Assembly: GCF_000716545.1 (NCBI RefSeq)
Contig: NZ_JNWZ01000065.1
Span: 1 to 61,340, forward strand
DNA length: 61,340 bases
Direction: 5' to 3'
DNA from: Kitasatospora phosalacinea
Lineage (GTDB): Bacteria; Actinomycetota; Actinomycetes; Streptomycetales; Streptomycetaceae
Shown: positions 1 through 7,857 of the stretch, one piece after another
Position numbering within the stretch: the first letter of the stretch is position 1
Layout of the letters: each line of letters begins with the position of its first letter
Program-made: the position numbers and the translations under genes
Notes under the pieces: generated by a model
The model's input: only the letters and a program-made list of their open reading frames with translations
Databases searched by the model: none
Told to the model about the DNA's origin: nothing

Positions 1-123
1 ATCGTCGCGGTCAACAAGGACCCCGAAGCCCCGATCTTCGAACTCGTCGACTACGGCGTCGTCGGAGACCTCTTCAACGTCCTGCCCCAACTCACCGACG
101 AGGTGAAGGCCCGCAAGGGCTGA
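1..123 (+). CDS. etfA: Electron transfer flavoprotein alpha subunit, C-terminal end (partial)
   Basis: The frame is open from the window edge and ends in TGA at 121-123, giving the last 40 residues. The tail has the signature of the FAD-binding domain of EtfA ([17 protein letters not shown], then [12 protein letters not shown]). This part packs against the AMP/FAD region of the ETF heterodimer, which passes electrons from acyl-CoA dehydrogenases to the quinone pool. The start, and presumably etfB, lie outside the window. The family call is firm from the tail motif alone; nothing can be said about regulation. Confidence 0.9.
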   Translation: MVAVNKDPEAPIFELVDYGVVGDLFNVLPQLTDEVKARKG

Positions 124-140
124 GCACGCCGGGCACGGTG

Positions 141-172
141 AAGGGCGCGACCCCCGCGGGGGCCGCGCCCTT
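141..172. terminator. Bidirectional hairpin terminator between etfA and the S53 peptidase gene
   Basis: Arms AAGGGCGCG (141-149) and CGCGCCCTT (164-172) enclose the perfect palindrome CCCCCGCGGGGG (151-162). It lies 18 nt past the etfA stop and 19 nt past the stop of the convergent peptidase gene, so it can serve both. It has no U tract, as is common in streptomycetes. Confidence 0.7.
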
Positions 173-190
173 CGTCACGCGCGGGGGCGG

Positions 191-1555
191 TCAGCGGCCC
201 GCGAGGGCGTGCACGAAGCGGGTGCCGTCGACGGTGCCGAGGCCGGAGGCCAGGTCGTAGCCCTTGGCGGCCCGGTAGCCGGTCACCGCGTCCCAGGAGT
301 TGTCGCCGGCGGTGACGTCGGTGATGCCGCTGACCTGCTGGGGCAGCAGGGCCAGCGCGTACAGGCGGGGGTTCAGCTGGCCGAGGCGGTGGCCCGCCAG
401 CTGGTTCGCCAGGGCGACGACGCCGGAGAAGACCGGCGTGGCCTCGCTGGTGCCGCCGACCAGGTGCCAGCCGACCCGGGCCGGGTCGTAAGACTCGTAC
501 GTCCAGGCGGCGCCGTCCACGGCCGCGCTCATCGAGATGTCGGGCGTGCCGCGGTGGTCGCCGGTCACGTTCGCCACCGCGGCCTGGTACCAGGGGCGTT
601 CGAAGACGCCGGAGACGCCGCCGCCCGCCGCGCCGTAGTCGTCGTGCCAGACCTGGTCGGGCGCGGTGCGGTTGCCCGCGTCGTCGAGGGTCAGCCGGGT
701 GCCGCCGACCGAGGTGACCAGCGGGTCCGCCGAGGGCCAGGAGTTGACCTTGTACGGGTACAGGTCGCTGCCGTTCTCCATCGCGTCGGTGGCGCCGTTG
801 TCGCCGGAGGCGGCGAGCACCGTGACGTCCCGGGCGGCGGCGAACTCGAAGGCGTGGCGCAGCTTCTCGATCGACTTGAAGTCGCCCTCGTCGTAGCCCG
901 GGAAGGTGTTCTCGGTCGCCCCGAAGCTCTGCGAGACGACGTCCACGTCGTGCGACTTGATGACGGCCTTCTCGGCGTCCATCATCTCGGGCAGGCCGGT
1001 GACGCCCTCGGTCTCCGCGACGCCGGTCTCCACCAGCACGATGTGCGCGTCGGGGGCGATCGCGTGCGCGTACTCGACGTCCAGGGTGGTCTCGCCGGCC
1101 CAGCCGGTGTGGTCGCCGTCGGTGGGGTCGAACACCGGGACGTCCCCCCACTTGACCACCTCGACCCGGGTGTCCGGGATGCCCCACTGCTTGTCGAACA
1201 CCTCCAGGTCGTGCTGGATCGTCGGCGAGCCGAAGGAGTCCACGATCACGATGGTGCGGCCCTTGCCGGTCACGCCCTGCCGGTAGAGCGGGTCCAGGTG
1301 GTAAGCGGTGCGGTACTGCAGCGGCGAGTAGCAGTGGATGCCGATCTGCGTGACGCAGTCCGAGGTCGACATCGGCGCGACCCGGCCGACCGCGTCGATC
1401 CGCCCGGCCGAGGCCGGACGCAGCTCGAACGCCGGGAGGTGCGCGGCGGACCGGGCGGTGGCGGTCGCGCCGGTCAGGGCGGTGGCCCCGACGACGAGCA
1501 GCGCGGCGGTCCGCAGCGCGGTGGAGCGTCGGGTGCCCGCGGTGGCGGGGTGCAT
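191..1555 (-). CDS. Secreted S53 (sedolisin-type) serine-carboxyl peptidase without a long propeptide
   Basis: 454 aa. The ATG at 1555 follows a GAGGAG ribosome-binding site. A signal peptide covers about residues 1-35 (basic start, hydrophobic stretch, ATARSAA). Sedolisin landmarks are visible: E and D spaced as GETTLDVEYAHA, the oxyanion Asp region ASGDNGATD, and the catalytic Ser in GGTSEATP. Characterised sedolisins usually carry a roughly 180-190 aa pro-kumamolisin domain; here only about 50 residues separate the signal peptide from the catalytic fold, so activation must differ. Probably an extracellular protease. It is divergent from the malonyl-CoA synthetase gene; the 219-bp spacer contains a 12-bp perfect palindrome ACCGGATCCGGT (1679-1690) that could be an operator. 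The family is confident, the substrate unknown. Confidence 0.9.
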   Translation of the reverse strand: MHPATAGTRRSTALRTAALLVVGATALTGATATARSAAHLPAFELRPASAGRIDAVGRVAPMSTSDCVTQIGIHCYSPLQYRTAYHLDPLYRQGVTGKGRTIVIVDSFGSPTIQHDLEVFDKQWGIPDTRVEVVKWGDVPVFDPTDGDHTGWAGETTLDVEYAHAIAPDAHIVLVETGVAETEGVTGLPEMMDAEKAVIKSHDVDVVSQSFGATENTFPGYDEGDFKSIEKLRHAFEFAAARDVTVLAASGDNGATDAMENGSDLYPYKVNSWPSADPLVTSVGGTRLTLDDAGNRTAPDQVWHDDYGAAGGGVSGVFERPWYQAAVANVTGDHRGTPDISMSAAVDGAAWTYESYDPARVGWHLVGGTSEATPVFSGVVALANQLAGHRLGQLNPRLYALALLPQQVSGITDVTAGDNSWDAVTGYRAAKGYDLASGLGTVDGTRFVHALAGR

Positions 1556-1774
1556 GCCCAAGGGGACTCCTCGAAGAGACGGGCCCCGGCGTGGTCCGGC
1601 CGGGGCGCCCCCATCCCATCGGCAGCCGCCGGGCCCTGCCATAGCCCGAGACGGCGGTGGACGCGGCCCCGGCAGGCCACCGGATCCGGTAAAGGACGCG
1701 GAGCGGTTCGGTAACGCCCCAGTTCGGCGGGGTGCCGCCGCGCGCGGCGGCACCGGCTCGTAGAGTCGGGCGGC

Positions 1775-3199
1775 ATGGGACTGCTGACAGCACTCGACGG
1801 CGGGTACGGGGACCGGGCGGACGCGGTGGCGGTGGACGGCGCCGCCCTGTCCTGGGAGCAACTGCTCGGCGCCGCCGGGGCGGTGGCCGAGCGCGCGGCC
1901 GGAGCGCCCGGCCTGGCGGTACTGGCCCGGCCGACCGCCGAGACGGTCGCCGCCGTGGTCGGCGGCCTGCTGGCCGGCGTGCCGGTGGTGCCGCTGCCGC
2001 CCGACTCCGGGCCCGTGGAACGGGCGCACATCCTGCGCGACAGCGGCGCCGCGCTGCTGGCCGGCACCGGACTGCCCGAGGACACCGAAGGGCTGACGGC
2101 CCTCCCGGTCGACCTGGCGGACCGCCCCTCCGGCGCCTGGCGGCCCGCCGCCGAGGACGGCGACCGGACGGCGTTCGTGCTGTACACCTCCGGCACCACC
2201 GGCGCCCCCAAGGGCGCGCTGATCCCGCACCGGGCCGTCGCCGCCGGCCTCGACGCGCTCGCCGACGCCTGGCGGTGGGACGCCGGGGACACCCTCGTCC
2301 ACGGCCTGCCGCTGTTCCACGTGCACGGCCTCGTGCTCGGCGTGCTCGGCGCGCTGCGCACCGGCAGCCGGCTCGTCCACACCGGCCGGCCCACCCCCGC
2401 CGGGTACGCGGCCGCCCGGGGCAGCCTGTACTTCGGCGTCCCCACCGTGTGGTCGCGGATCGCCGCCGACCCCGCCGCCGCCCGCGAGCTCGCCGGCGCC
2501 CGGCTGCTGGTGTCCGGCAGCGCGCCGCTGCCCGTGCCGGTCTTCGAACGGCTGCGGCAGCTCACCGGGCAGGCCCCCGCCGAGCGCTACGGCATGACCG
2601 AGACGCTGATCACCGTCGCCACCCGGGCCGACGGCGAGCGCCGCCCCGGCGCCGTCGGCCTGCCGCTGCCCGGCACCCGCACCCGGCTGGCCGGCGAGGA
2701 CGGGCGGCCGGTGCCCGCCGACGGCGAGAGCGTCGGCGAACTCCAGGTGCAGGGCCCGACCCTGTTCGACGGCTACCTCGGGCGGCCCGAGGCCACCGCC
2801 GCCTCCTGGACGGCGGACGGCTGGTTCCGCACCGGCGACGTCGCGGTGATCGGACCGGACGGCTTCCACCGGATCGTCGGCCGGGCCTCCGTCGACCTGA
2901 TCAAGAGCGGCGGCTACCGGATCGGCGCCGGCGAGGTCGAGGCCGCGCTGCGCGACCACCCCGGCGTCGCCGACGCCGCCGTGGTCGGCGCGCCCGACCC
3001 GGACCTCGGCCAGGCGGTCGTCGCGTACGTGGTGCCGGGGGAGGGCCACGGGGCGCTCGGGGAGCGGGAGTTGATCGACTTCGTGGCGCGGCGGTTGTCC
3101 GCGCACAAGCGGCCCCGGCGGGTGGTGCTGGTCGCCGACCTGCCGCGCAACGCGATGGGGAAGGTGCTCAAGCAGCGGCTGCTGGACGGCGGCGCCTGA
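1775..3199 (+). CDS. matB: Malonyl-CoA synthetase-like acyl-CoA ligase (MatB type)
   Basis: 474 aa member of the ANL adenylate-forming superfamily. It has the AMP-binding loop LYTSGTTGAPKGAL (about residues 136-149), the GLPLFHVHGLVLG segment, ERYGMTETL (motif A5), WFRTGDVAV (A7), and KSGGYRIGAGEVE with the C-terminal catalytic Lys region NAMGKVLKQ. The overall size and the segments FHVHGLVLG and LLVSGSAPLPV resemble streptomycete MatB, which makes malonyl-CoA (and often methylmalonyl-CoA) from the free diacid, CoA and ATP. No malonate decarboxylase or PKS gene is adjacent, so the physiological role is inferred only. There is no clear ribosome-binding site; TAGAGT lies 8 nt before the ATG, compatible with a leaderless transcript. 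Confidence 0.8.
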   Translation: MGLLTALDGGYGDRADAVAVDGAALSWEQLLGAAGAVAERAAGAPGLAVLARPTAETVAAVVGGLLAGVPVVPLPPDSGPVERAHILRDSGAALLAGTGLPEDTEGLTALPVDLADRPSGAWRPAAEDGDRTAFVLYTSGTTGAPKGALIPHRAVAAGLDALADAWRWDAGDTLVHGLPLFHVHGLVLGVLGALRTGSRLVHTGRPTPAGYAAARGSLYFGVPTVWSRIAADPAAARELAGARLLVSGSAPLPVPVFERLRQLTGQAPAERYGMTETLITVATRADGERRPGAVGLPLPGTRTRLAGEDGRPVPADGESVGELQVQGPTLFDGYLGRPEATAASWTADGWFRTGDVAVIGPDGFHRIVGRASVDLIKSGGYRIGAGEVEAALRDHPGVADAAVVGAPDPDLGQAVVAYVVPGEGHGALGERELIDFVARRLSAHKRPRRVVLVADLPRNAMGKVLKQRLLDGGA

Positions 3200-3290
3200 C
3201 CGGCCCGTCGTCCCGGCCCGTCGTCCCGGCCCGTCGTCCCGGCCCGTCGTCCCGGCCCGTCGTCCCGGCCCGTCGTCCCGGCCCGTCGTC
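3200..3290. repeat. Seven perfect tandem copies of a 13-bp unit
   Basis: Unit CCGGCCCGTCGTC is repeated exactly seven times starting at the first base after the matB stop codon; an eighth, degenerate copy begins at 3291. The 13-bp period rules out a coding repeat in one frame. It resembles a variable-number tandem repeat created by slippage. It sits between matB and the P-loop/Nudix gene with no visible hairpin terminator. Confidence 0.95.
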
Positions 3291-3473
3291 CCGGACCGGG
3301 GCCCGACCTGCCCGGCGTCCGACCCGCCCGGTGTTCCGGCGCGCGCTCCGGCGCGCAACCCGCCCCGCGGAGCGCCCTTTCAGGAGGCCGGGGAGTGGGT
3401 ACCACTGGGATGGCGCGGGGGTCGGTGCCCCGCGCCGCCCGGTGCACGGCCGGGCCGCCGAGGAGGGGCAGGG

Positions 3474-4523
3474 ATGCTTGTGATCGTCTGGGTCAATGGG
3501 GCGTTCGGGGCGGGCAAGACGAGCGTCTGCCGGGAGTTGGTCCGGCTGCTGCCGGGAAGCCTGCTGTTCGACCCCGACACCCTGGGACCGGCCCTGCGGG
3601 CCGCCCGGCCGGGCACGCCGGACTTCCCCGAGTCGCCCGCCTGGCGTCGGCTCACCGCCGAGACCGCCGCCGCGCTCGCCGCCGAGGCGGACGGGCCGGT
3701 CGTCGTCCCCGCCACGCTGCTGCGCCAGGAGCACCGCGACGAGATCTTCGGCTCGCTCGCCGGCCGGGGCATCCCCGTCCACCACGTCGTCCTCGACCCC
3801 GTCGAAACGATTCTGCGGGCCCGGATCGCCACCCGCGAGGACGTCCCCGGCGACCCGGAGGCCACCGCGGCGCTCCGCCGGCGCGCCCGCGAGGCGCTGC
3901 CCGCGTACCTGGCCGCGCGCGGCTGGCTGGCCGGCGACGCCCGGATGGTCGACAACGGGGTGCTGTCTCCGCGGCAGAGCGCCGAGCGGATCGCCGAACT
4001 GGTGCGCAGCGGCGCCACCCGCTGCCCGATCGTGCGCAGCGAGGGCGGCGACGGGGACACCGTGGCCGCGGCCGTGCTGCTCTTCGACGACCGGGACCGG
4101 GTGCTGCTGGTCGACCCCGCCTACAAGCCGCACTGGGAGTTCCCCGGCGGCGTCGTCGAACGCGGGGAGCCGCCCACCGCGGCGGGCGTGCGGGAGGTCG
4201 CCGAGGAACTCGACCTGCGGCTGCGCCCGGAGGAACTGCGGCTGCTCGCCGTCGACTGGGAGCCCGGTTCGGGCCGCGGCCGCGGCGGACTGCGGCTGGT
4301 CTACGACGGCGGGCGGCTCGGCCCCTCCCAGGTGCTGCGGCTGCGGCTGCCCGCCGGGGAACTGCGCGACTGGCACTTCGCGACGCTCCGGGAGGCCGCC
4401 GAGATGCTGCCGCCCGCCCGGATGCGCCGGCTGGTCGCCGCGCTGGAGGCCAGGGCGGTCGGCGAACTGCGCTACCTGGAGGGCGGGCGGCCCGCCGCGA
4501 CGGGGGTGGCGCCCGCGCTGTGA
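3474..4523 (+). CDS. Two-domain P-loop kinase-like / Nudix hydrolase fusion
   Basis: 349 aa. A strong GAGGAGGGG site precedes the ATG. The N-terminal half (about 1-185) is a small P-loop ATPase/kinase-like domain with Walker A GAFGAGKTS at residues 9-17 and a nucleotide-kinase-like helical lid. The C-terminal half (about 198-330) is a Nudix domain. Its Nudix box starts at GGVVERGEPP and continues REVAEELDL, matching G-x5-E-x7-R-E-U-x-E-E-x-G-U except that Asp replaces the last Gly. The Nudix half should cleave a nucleoside diphosphate derivative; the kinase half may phosphorylate a related small molecule or act on the same substrate. DUF4184 gene follows after 36 bp. No substrate can be named. 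Confidence 0.8.
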   Translation: MLVIVWVNGAFGAGKTSVCRELVRLLPGSLLFDPDTLGPALRAARPGTPDFPESPAWRRLTAETAAALAAEADGPVVVPATLLRQEHRDEIFGSLAGRGIPVHHVVLDPVETILRARIATREDVPGDPEATAALRRRAREALPAYLAARGWLAGDARMVDNGVLSPRQSAERIAELVRSGATRCPIVRSEGGDGDTVAAAVLLFDDRDRVLLVDPAYKPHWEFPGGVVERGEPPTAAGVREVAEELDLRLRPEELRLLAVDWEPGSGRGRGGLRLVYDGGRLGPSQVLRLRLPAGELRDWHFATLREAAEMLPPARMRRLVAALEARAVGELRYLEGGRPAATGVAPAL

Positions 4524-4559
4524 CGGCGTCCGCGGCGGCGGGGCGGGCAGGATGGGGGC

Positions 4560-5324
4560 ATGCCGTTCACCCTCAGCCACGCCGCCGCCGTCCTGCCCGG
4601 CCTGCGGGCCGCCGGACGCGGGGGCGCGCTGGTCGCCGCCGGGCTGGTCGCCGGCTCGGTGGCGCCCGACGTGCCGTTCTTCGCGGAGTCCCTCGTCCGG
4701 GGCGTCTACCGACACGGCGGGTTGACGCACCGGTGGTGGGCCGCGCCGACGCTCGACGTGGCGATCGGCGCCGGGCTGGTGGCCGGCTGGTACGGCCTGT
4801 GGCGCGAGCCCCTGCGGGCGGCGGTGCCGGGGCGCTGGAACCCCGTGGTGCCCGAGGGACGCCCGACCCCCGGCGAACTCGCGCTGACGGCGGGCGCGTT
4901 GGCCGCCGGCGCGGCCACCCACCTGGTCTGGGACTCCTTCACCCACCACGGCCGGGCCGGCGTCCGCGCCCTGCCCGTCCTGGAACGCCGGGTCGGCGGC
5001 GTCCCGCTGCACGCCGCCCTCCAGTACGGAACCTCACTGGCCGGGCTGGGCGTGCTCGCGAAGTACGCCGGGCCCTGGCGGGAGAGCCGCAGGGGCACCG
5101 CCGCGCTGCTGGCCGCGGCGGCGCTGGCCGGGGCGGCCGAGCGGGTGCGGCGGCGCGAGCGGGGGGTGGTCGACGAGGCGTGCTTCGGCGCGGGCGCGGG
5201 GCTGGCGGTGGGGGCGGCGCTGCTGGGGGCGCGGCGGCGGAAGACCGGCTGGAGCGGGGCGAACCGTCCGGTGCGGCAAGGTGGTTCGCTCCCCCGGAGC
5301 GGTTCGTGCGGGGACGTCGGATAG
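4560..5324 (+). CDS. DUF4184 family membrane protein
   Basis: 254 aa. The N-terminus MPFTLSHAAAVLPGLR and the following GSVAPDVPFF are hallmarks of DUF4184, a family related in layout to metal-dependent membrane hydrolase-like proteins with conserved His/Asp (SHAA, APD, THLVWDSFTHHG). Several hydrophobic segments are visible (about residues 22-45, 68-85, 105-130, 170-185, 210-225). The function of the family is unknown. The start codon lacks a ribosome-binding site; CAGGAT lies 6 nt before the ATG, suggesting a leaderless mRNA even though the Nudix gene ends only 36 bp upstream. The C-terminal tail after residue 230 is hydrophilic and probably not conserved. Confidence 0.75.
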   Translation: MPFTLSHAAAVLPGLRAAGRGGALVAAGLVAGSVAPDVPFFAESLVRGVYRHGGLTHRWWAAPTLDVAIGAGLVAGWYGLWREPLRAAVPGRWNPVVPEGRPTPGELALTAGALAAGAATHLVWDSFTHHGRAGVRALPVLERRVGGVPLHAALQYGTSLAGLGVLAKYAGPWRESRRGTAALLAAAALAGAAERVRRRERGVVDEACFGAGAGLAVGAALLGARRRKTGWSGANRPVRQGGSLPRSGSCGDVG

Positions 5325-5372
5325 GGTCTGCCCCTGCGTCCGCGGCGGACGCGCTCACGGTGGGAGGGGACC

Positions 5373-5810
5373 ATGACGGTGACGCTGAAGGCGGCCGACC
5401 GGAAGCCGGAACTGGCCTCGGAGGCCAGACGGGCCGTACTGCGGATGGACCGGACCGAGCGGCCCCGGCTGGTCGTGGTCGGCACCGGTGAGGTGTCCCC
5501 GTACCTGGAGTACTTCTTCGGGCCCGCGATCCCGCTGGTCACGAACGTCTACTACCTCGCCGTGACGGACAGGTCGGTGTTCGTGCTGCGGGGGTCGCGG
5601 ACGACGGGCGAGGTGCGGCGGGCGGTGGCGGTGGTGCCGCTGGAGCAGGCCGGCCGGCTGGTGGCGAAGGTCAGGCACGGCCGGACCTGGAACACGCTGT
5701 GGCTGCGCCTGCCGCAGCACAGGGGACGGCTGCGGGTGAACGTCTCGTTCCAGTCGCGTCCGGAGCTGGACCGGTTCCTGGCCAGGCTTCCGGACGCGGA
5801 CCGGACCTAG
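5373..5810 (+). CDS. Small conserved protein of unknown function, PH-like fold possible
   Basis: 145 aa, preceded by GGGAGGGG seven or eight nt before ATG. The middle region (LVTNVYYLAVTDRSVFVLRGSR) looks like the beta-strand pattern of bacterial PH-like domains, in which a 'translates to a lookup of membrane surface' function is sometimes proposed, but I see no diagnostic residues. No signal peptide or membrane segment. Its TAG stop overlaps the TAG stop of the convergent gene within the palindrome CTAG (5807-5810). I do not recognise the protein further. Confidence 0.6.
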   Translation: MTVTLKAADRKPELASEARRAVLRMDRTERPRLVVVGTGEVSPYLEYFFGPAIPLVTNVYYLAVTDRSVFVLRGSRTTGEVRRAVAVVPLEQAGRLVAKVRHGRTWNTLWLRLPQHRGRLRVNVSFQSRPELDRFLARLPDADRT

Positions 5811-6337
5811 AGGTAGCCGTTGGCGGCGAGGTGGGCGCCGATGGCGCGGTAGGCGGCGGGGTCCTCGGGGGTGACGGCGGCCAGGCCGTCGACGTAGCGG
5901 TTGTACATGCAGAAGGCGGCGGCGATCAGGACGGTGTCGTGGACGGTCTCGTCGTCGGCGCCGGCGGCCTTCGCGGCGGCGACGTCCTCGGGGGTGACGG
6001 ACAGTCCGCTGTCGGCGACCTTGGCGGCGAGGTGGAGCAGGGCGCGCATCAGGTCGGTGACGGGGGCGGTGGCGAGGTCGGTCTGGACGGCCTCGACGAG
6101 GGCGAAGTCGCCGTCGAGGCGGTGGGCGGCGGTGGCGCCGTGGGCGCCGGCGCAGTAGCGGGTGCGGTTGAGGGAGGAGACGTAGGCGGCGATCAGCTCC
6201 CGTTCGCCGACGCTCAACGGGGATTCGCCGCGCAGGAGTTGCTCGGCGAGTTCGCTCAGGCGCAGGCCGGAGGAGGGCTTGGCGGCGAGCAGGCCCCGGA
6301 TGCCGGGGTCGTCGGTGGGGAGTGCGATGTGGGGCAT
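5807..6337 (-). CDS. AhpD/carboxymuconolactone-decarboxylase-like peroxidase-related protein
   Basis: 176 aa from the ATG at 6337 (MPHIALP). The motif RYCAGAHGATAA aligns with the active-site helix of AhpD-like proteins, which normally read CxxCH; here only one Cys precedes the His (C-x3-H). This places it with the single-Cys 'peroxidase-related' carboxymuconolactone decarboxylase group, which may reduce hydroperoxides or act on lactones. A second conserved region is DETVHDTVLIAAAFCMYNRYVDGL, typical of these all-helical proteins. Convergent with the 145-aa protein gene; upstream 118 bp separate it from the divergent reductase gene. Confidence 0.8.
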   Translation of the reverse strand: MPHIALPTDDPGIRGLLAAKPSSGLRLSELAEQLLRGESPLSVGERELIAAYVSSLNRTRYCAGAHGATAAHRLDGDFALVEAVQTDLATAPVTDLMRALLHLAAKVADSGLSVTPEDVAAAKAAGADDETVHDTVLIAAAFCMYNRYVDGLAAVTPEDPAAYRAIGAHLAANGYL

Positions 6338-6455
6338 GGGGGTCACTGAAGCGGTTCGGAGCGGGCTTGGCAAGGGCTTGACCTGGGGAGGGGATCGCGG
6401 ACGGCGGGGCGGGGCACGCCGGCGGAGGGGGACGGGCAGATTAGGATGGGCGACC

Positions 6456-7748
6456 GTGACTGACACGGGTAGCACTCAGGACCTGGCCCTCACCGACGAC
6501 GCCGGTGACGGGGCGTCGGAGGGGTTCGCGGGCACGGACCCGCAGGACGTGCAGGACGACGGGGCGGCGCGGCTCGACGGCGTGTGGGACGTCGTGGTGG
6601 TCGGCGCGGGCCCGGCGGGCTCCTCGGCGGCGCACGCGGCGGCCTCGCGGGGCCGCCGGGTGCTGCTGCTCGACAAGGCGGAGCACCCCCGGTACAAGAC
6701 CTGCGGCGGCGGCATCATCGGCCCGTCCCGGGACGCGCTGCCGGAGGACTTCAAACTGCCGCTGCAGGACCGCGTCTCGGCGGTGACCTTCGCGCTGAAC
6801 GGCCGCTGGACGCGCACCCGGCGCTCGAAGCGGATGCTGTTCGGCCTGGTCAACCGGGACGAGTTCGACCTGCGCCTGGTGCAGTCCGCCGAGCAGGCCG
6901 GGGCGGTGCTGGTGACCGGCGTGGCCGCGACGGGCGTGGAGCAGCGGGGCGGCGACAGCCGGACGGTGTTCGTGACGCTGGCGGACGGCCGGAAGGTGGA
7001 GGCGCGGGCGGTGGTCGGCGCGGACGGCTCGGCGAGTCGGATCGGCCGGCACGTCGGCGTCACCTTCGACCAGATCGACCTGGGCCTGGAGGCGGAGATC
7101 CCCGTCCCCGAGTCGGTGTCGCGGGCCTGGGCGGGCCGGATCCACCTGGACTGGGGCCCGCTGCCGGGCAGTTACGGCTGGGTGTTCCCGAAGACCGACT
7201 CGGGGACGCTGACGGTCGGGGTGATCTCGGCGCGCGGCGAGGGCGAGAGGACCAAGGAGTACCTGGCGGCGTACATCCGCCGGCTGGGCCTGTCCGGTTT
7301 CGAGCCGCTGGTGGAGTCCGGGCACCTGACGCGCTGCCGGGCCGAGGACTCGCCGCTGTCGCGCGGCCGGGTGCTGGTCGCGGGCGACGCGGCCGGGCTG
7401 CTGGAGCCGTGGACCAGGGAGGGCATCTCGTACGCGCTGCGCTCGGGCCGGCTGGCCGGCGAGTGGGCGGTGCAGGTGGCCGAGGCGGGCGGCGCGGCGG
7501 ACGTGCGGCGGCAGGCGCTGAACTACGCGTTCGCGATCAAGGCCGGGCTGGGGGTGGAGATGCGGGCCGGGAAGGTCATGCTGGCCTCGTTCGAGAAGCG
7601 CCCGTACCTGTTCCACCTGGCGGTGTCGGTGATCAACCCGGCGTGGCGGGCGTTCGCCCGGACCACCCAGGGGCACACCACGTTCGCGCAGCTGATGCGG
7701 GACCACCGGGCGGCGCGCAAGCTGGCCGCGGTCGCCGGGCGGCAGTAG
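6456..7748 (+). CDS. Geranylgeranyl reductase family FAD-dependent oxidoreductase
   Basis: 430 aa from GTG at 6456. An acidic leader of about 40 residues precedes the Rossmann FAD motif VVVGAGPAGSSAAHAAA. The family-specific segment is RYKTCGGGIIG; DG-type motif VVGADGSASRIGR follows, and the second FAD contact is GRVLVAGDAAGLLEPWTREGI. The family saturates isoprenoid chains of archaeal-type lipids, chlorophyll side chains or menaquinone tails; in actinobacteria reduction of menaquinone side chains (MenJ-like) is the best guess. TAGGAT lies 8 nt before the GTG and no Shine-Dalgarno sequence is visible, so translation may be leaderless. The transcript ends at the hairpin 7759-7800. Confidence 0.85.
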   Translation: MTDTGSTQDLALTDDAGDGASEGFAGTDPQDVQDDGAARLDGVWDVVVVGAGPAGSSAAHAAASRGRRVLLLDKAEHPRYKTCGGGIIGPSRDALPEDFKLPLQDRVSAVTFALNGRWTRTRRSKRMLFGLVNRDEFDLRLVQSAEQAGAVLVTGVAATGVEQRGGDSRTVFVTLADGRKVEARAVVGADGSASRIGRHVGVTFDQIDLGLEAEIPVPESVSRAWAGRIHLDWGPLPGSYGWVFPKTDSGTLTVGVISARGEGERTKEYLAAYIRRLGLSGFEPLVESGHLTRCRAEDSPLSRGRVLVAGDAAGLLEPWTREGISYALRSGRLAGEWAVQVAEAGGAADVRRQALNYAFAIKAGLGVEMRAGKVMLASFEKRPYLFHLAVSVINPAWRAFARTTQGHTTFAQLMRDHRAARKLAAVAGRQ

Positions 7749-7758
7749 CCGGCGGGGG

Positions 7759-7800
7759 CGGATCCGCCCGGGAGGGGGAGTCCCTTCCCGGGCGGGTCCG
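7759..7800. terminator. Bidirectional hairpin terminator
   Basis: Left arm starts CGGATCCGCCCGGGA at 7759 and the right arm ends TCCCGGGCGGGTCCG at 7800; one mismatch and one bulged base in about 18 pairs. It lies between the convergent reductase and GH18 chitinase genes. Confidence 0.8.
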
Positions 7801-7857
7801 TTCGGGCGGGCGCGGGGTGTTGGGGTCAGGGGGACCGCCCCGCGCCCCGACGGGGGG

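Noticed and set aside
1775..3199. matB as part of a polyketide cluster
   Set aside because: No PKS, acyl carrier protein or tailoring genes lie nearby; isolated matB-like genes are common.
191..3358. A 1055-codon minus-strand frame spanning the S53 peptidase and matB
   Set aside because: Only the part from 1555 downward encodes a recognisable protein; the rest is antisense to matB and its tandem repeat.
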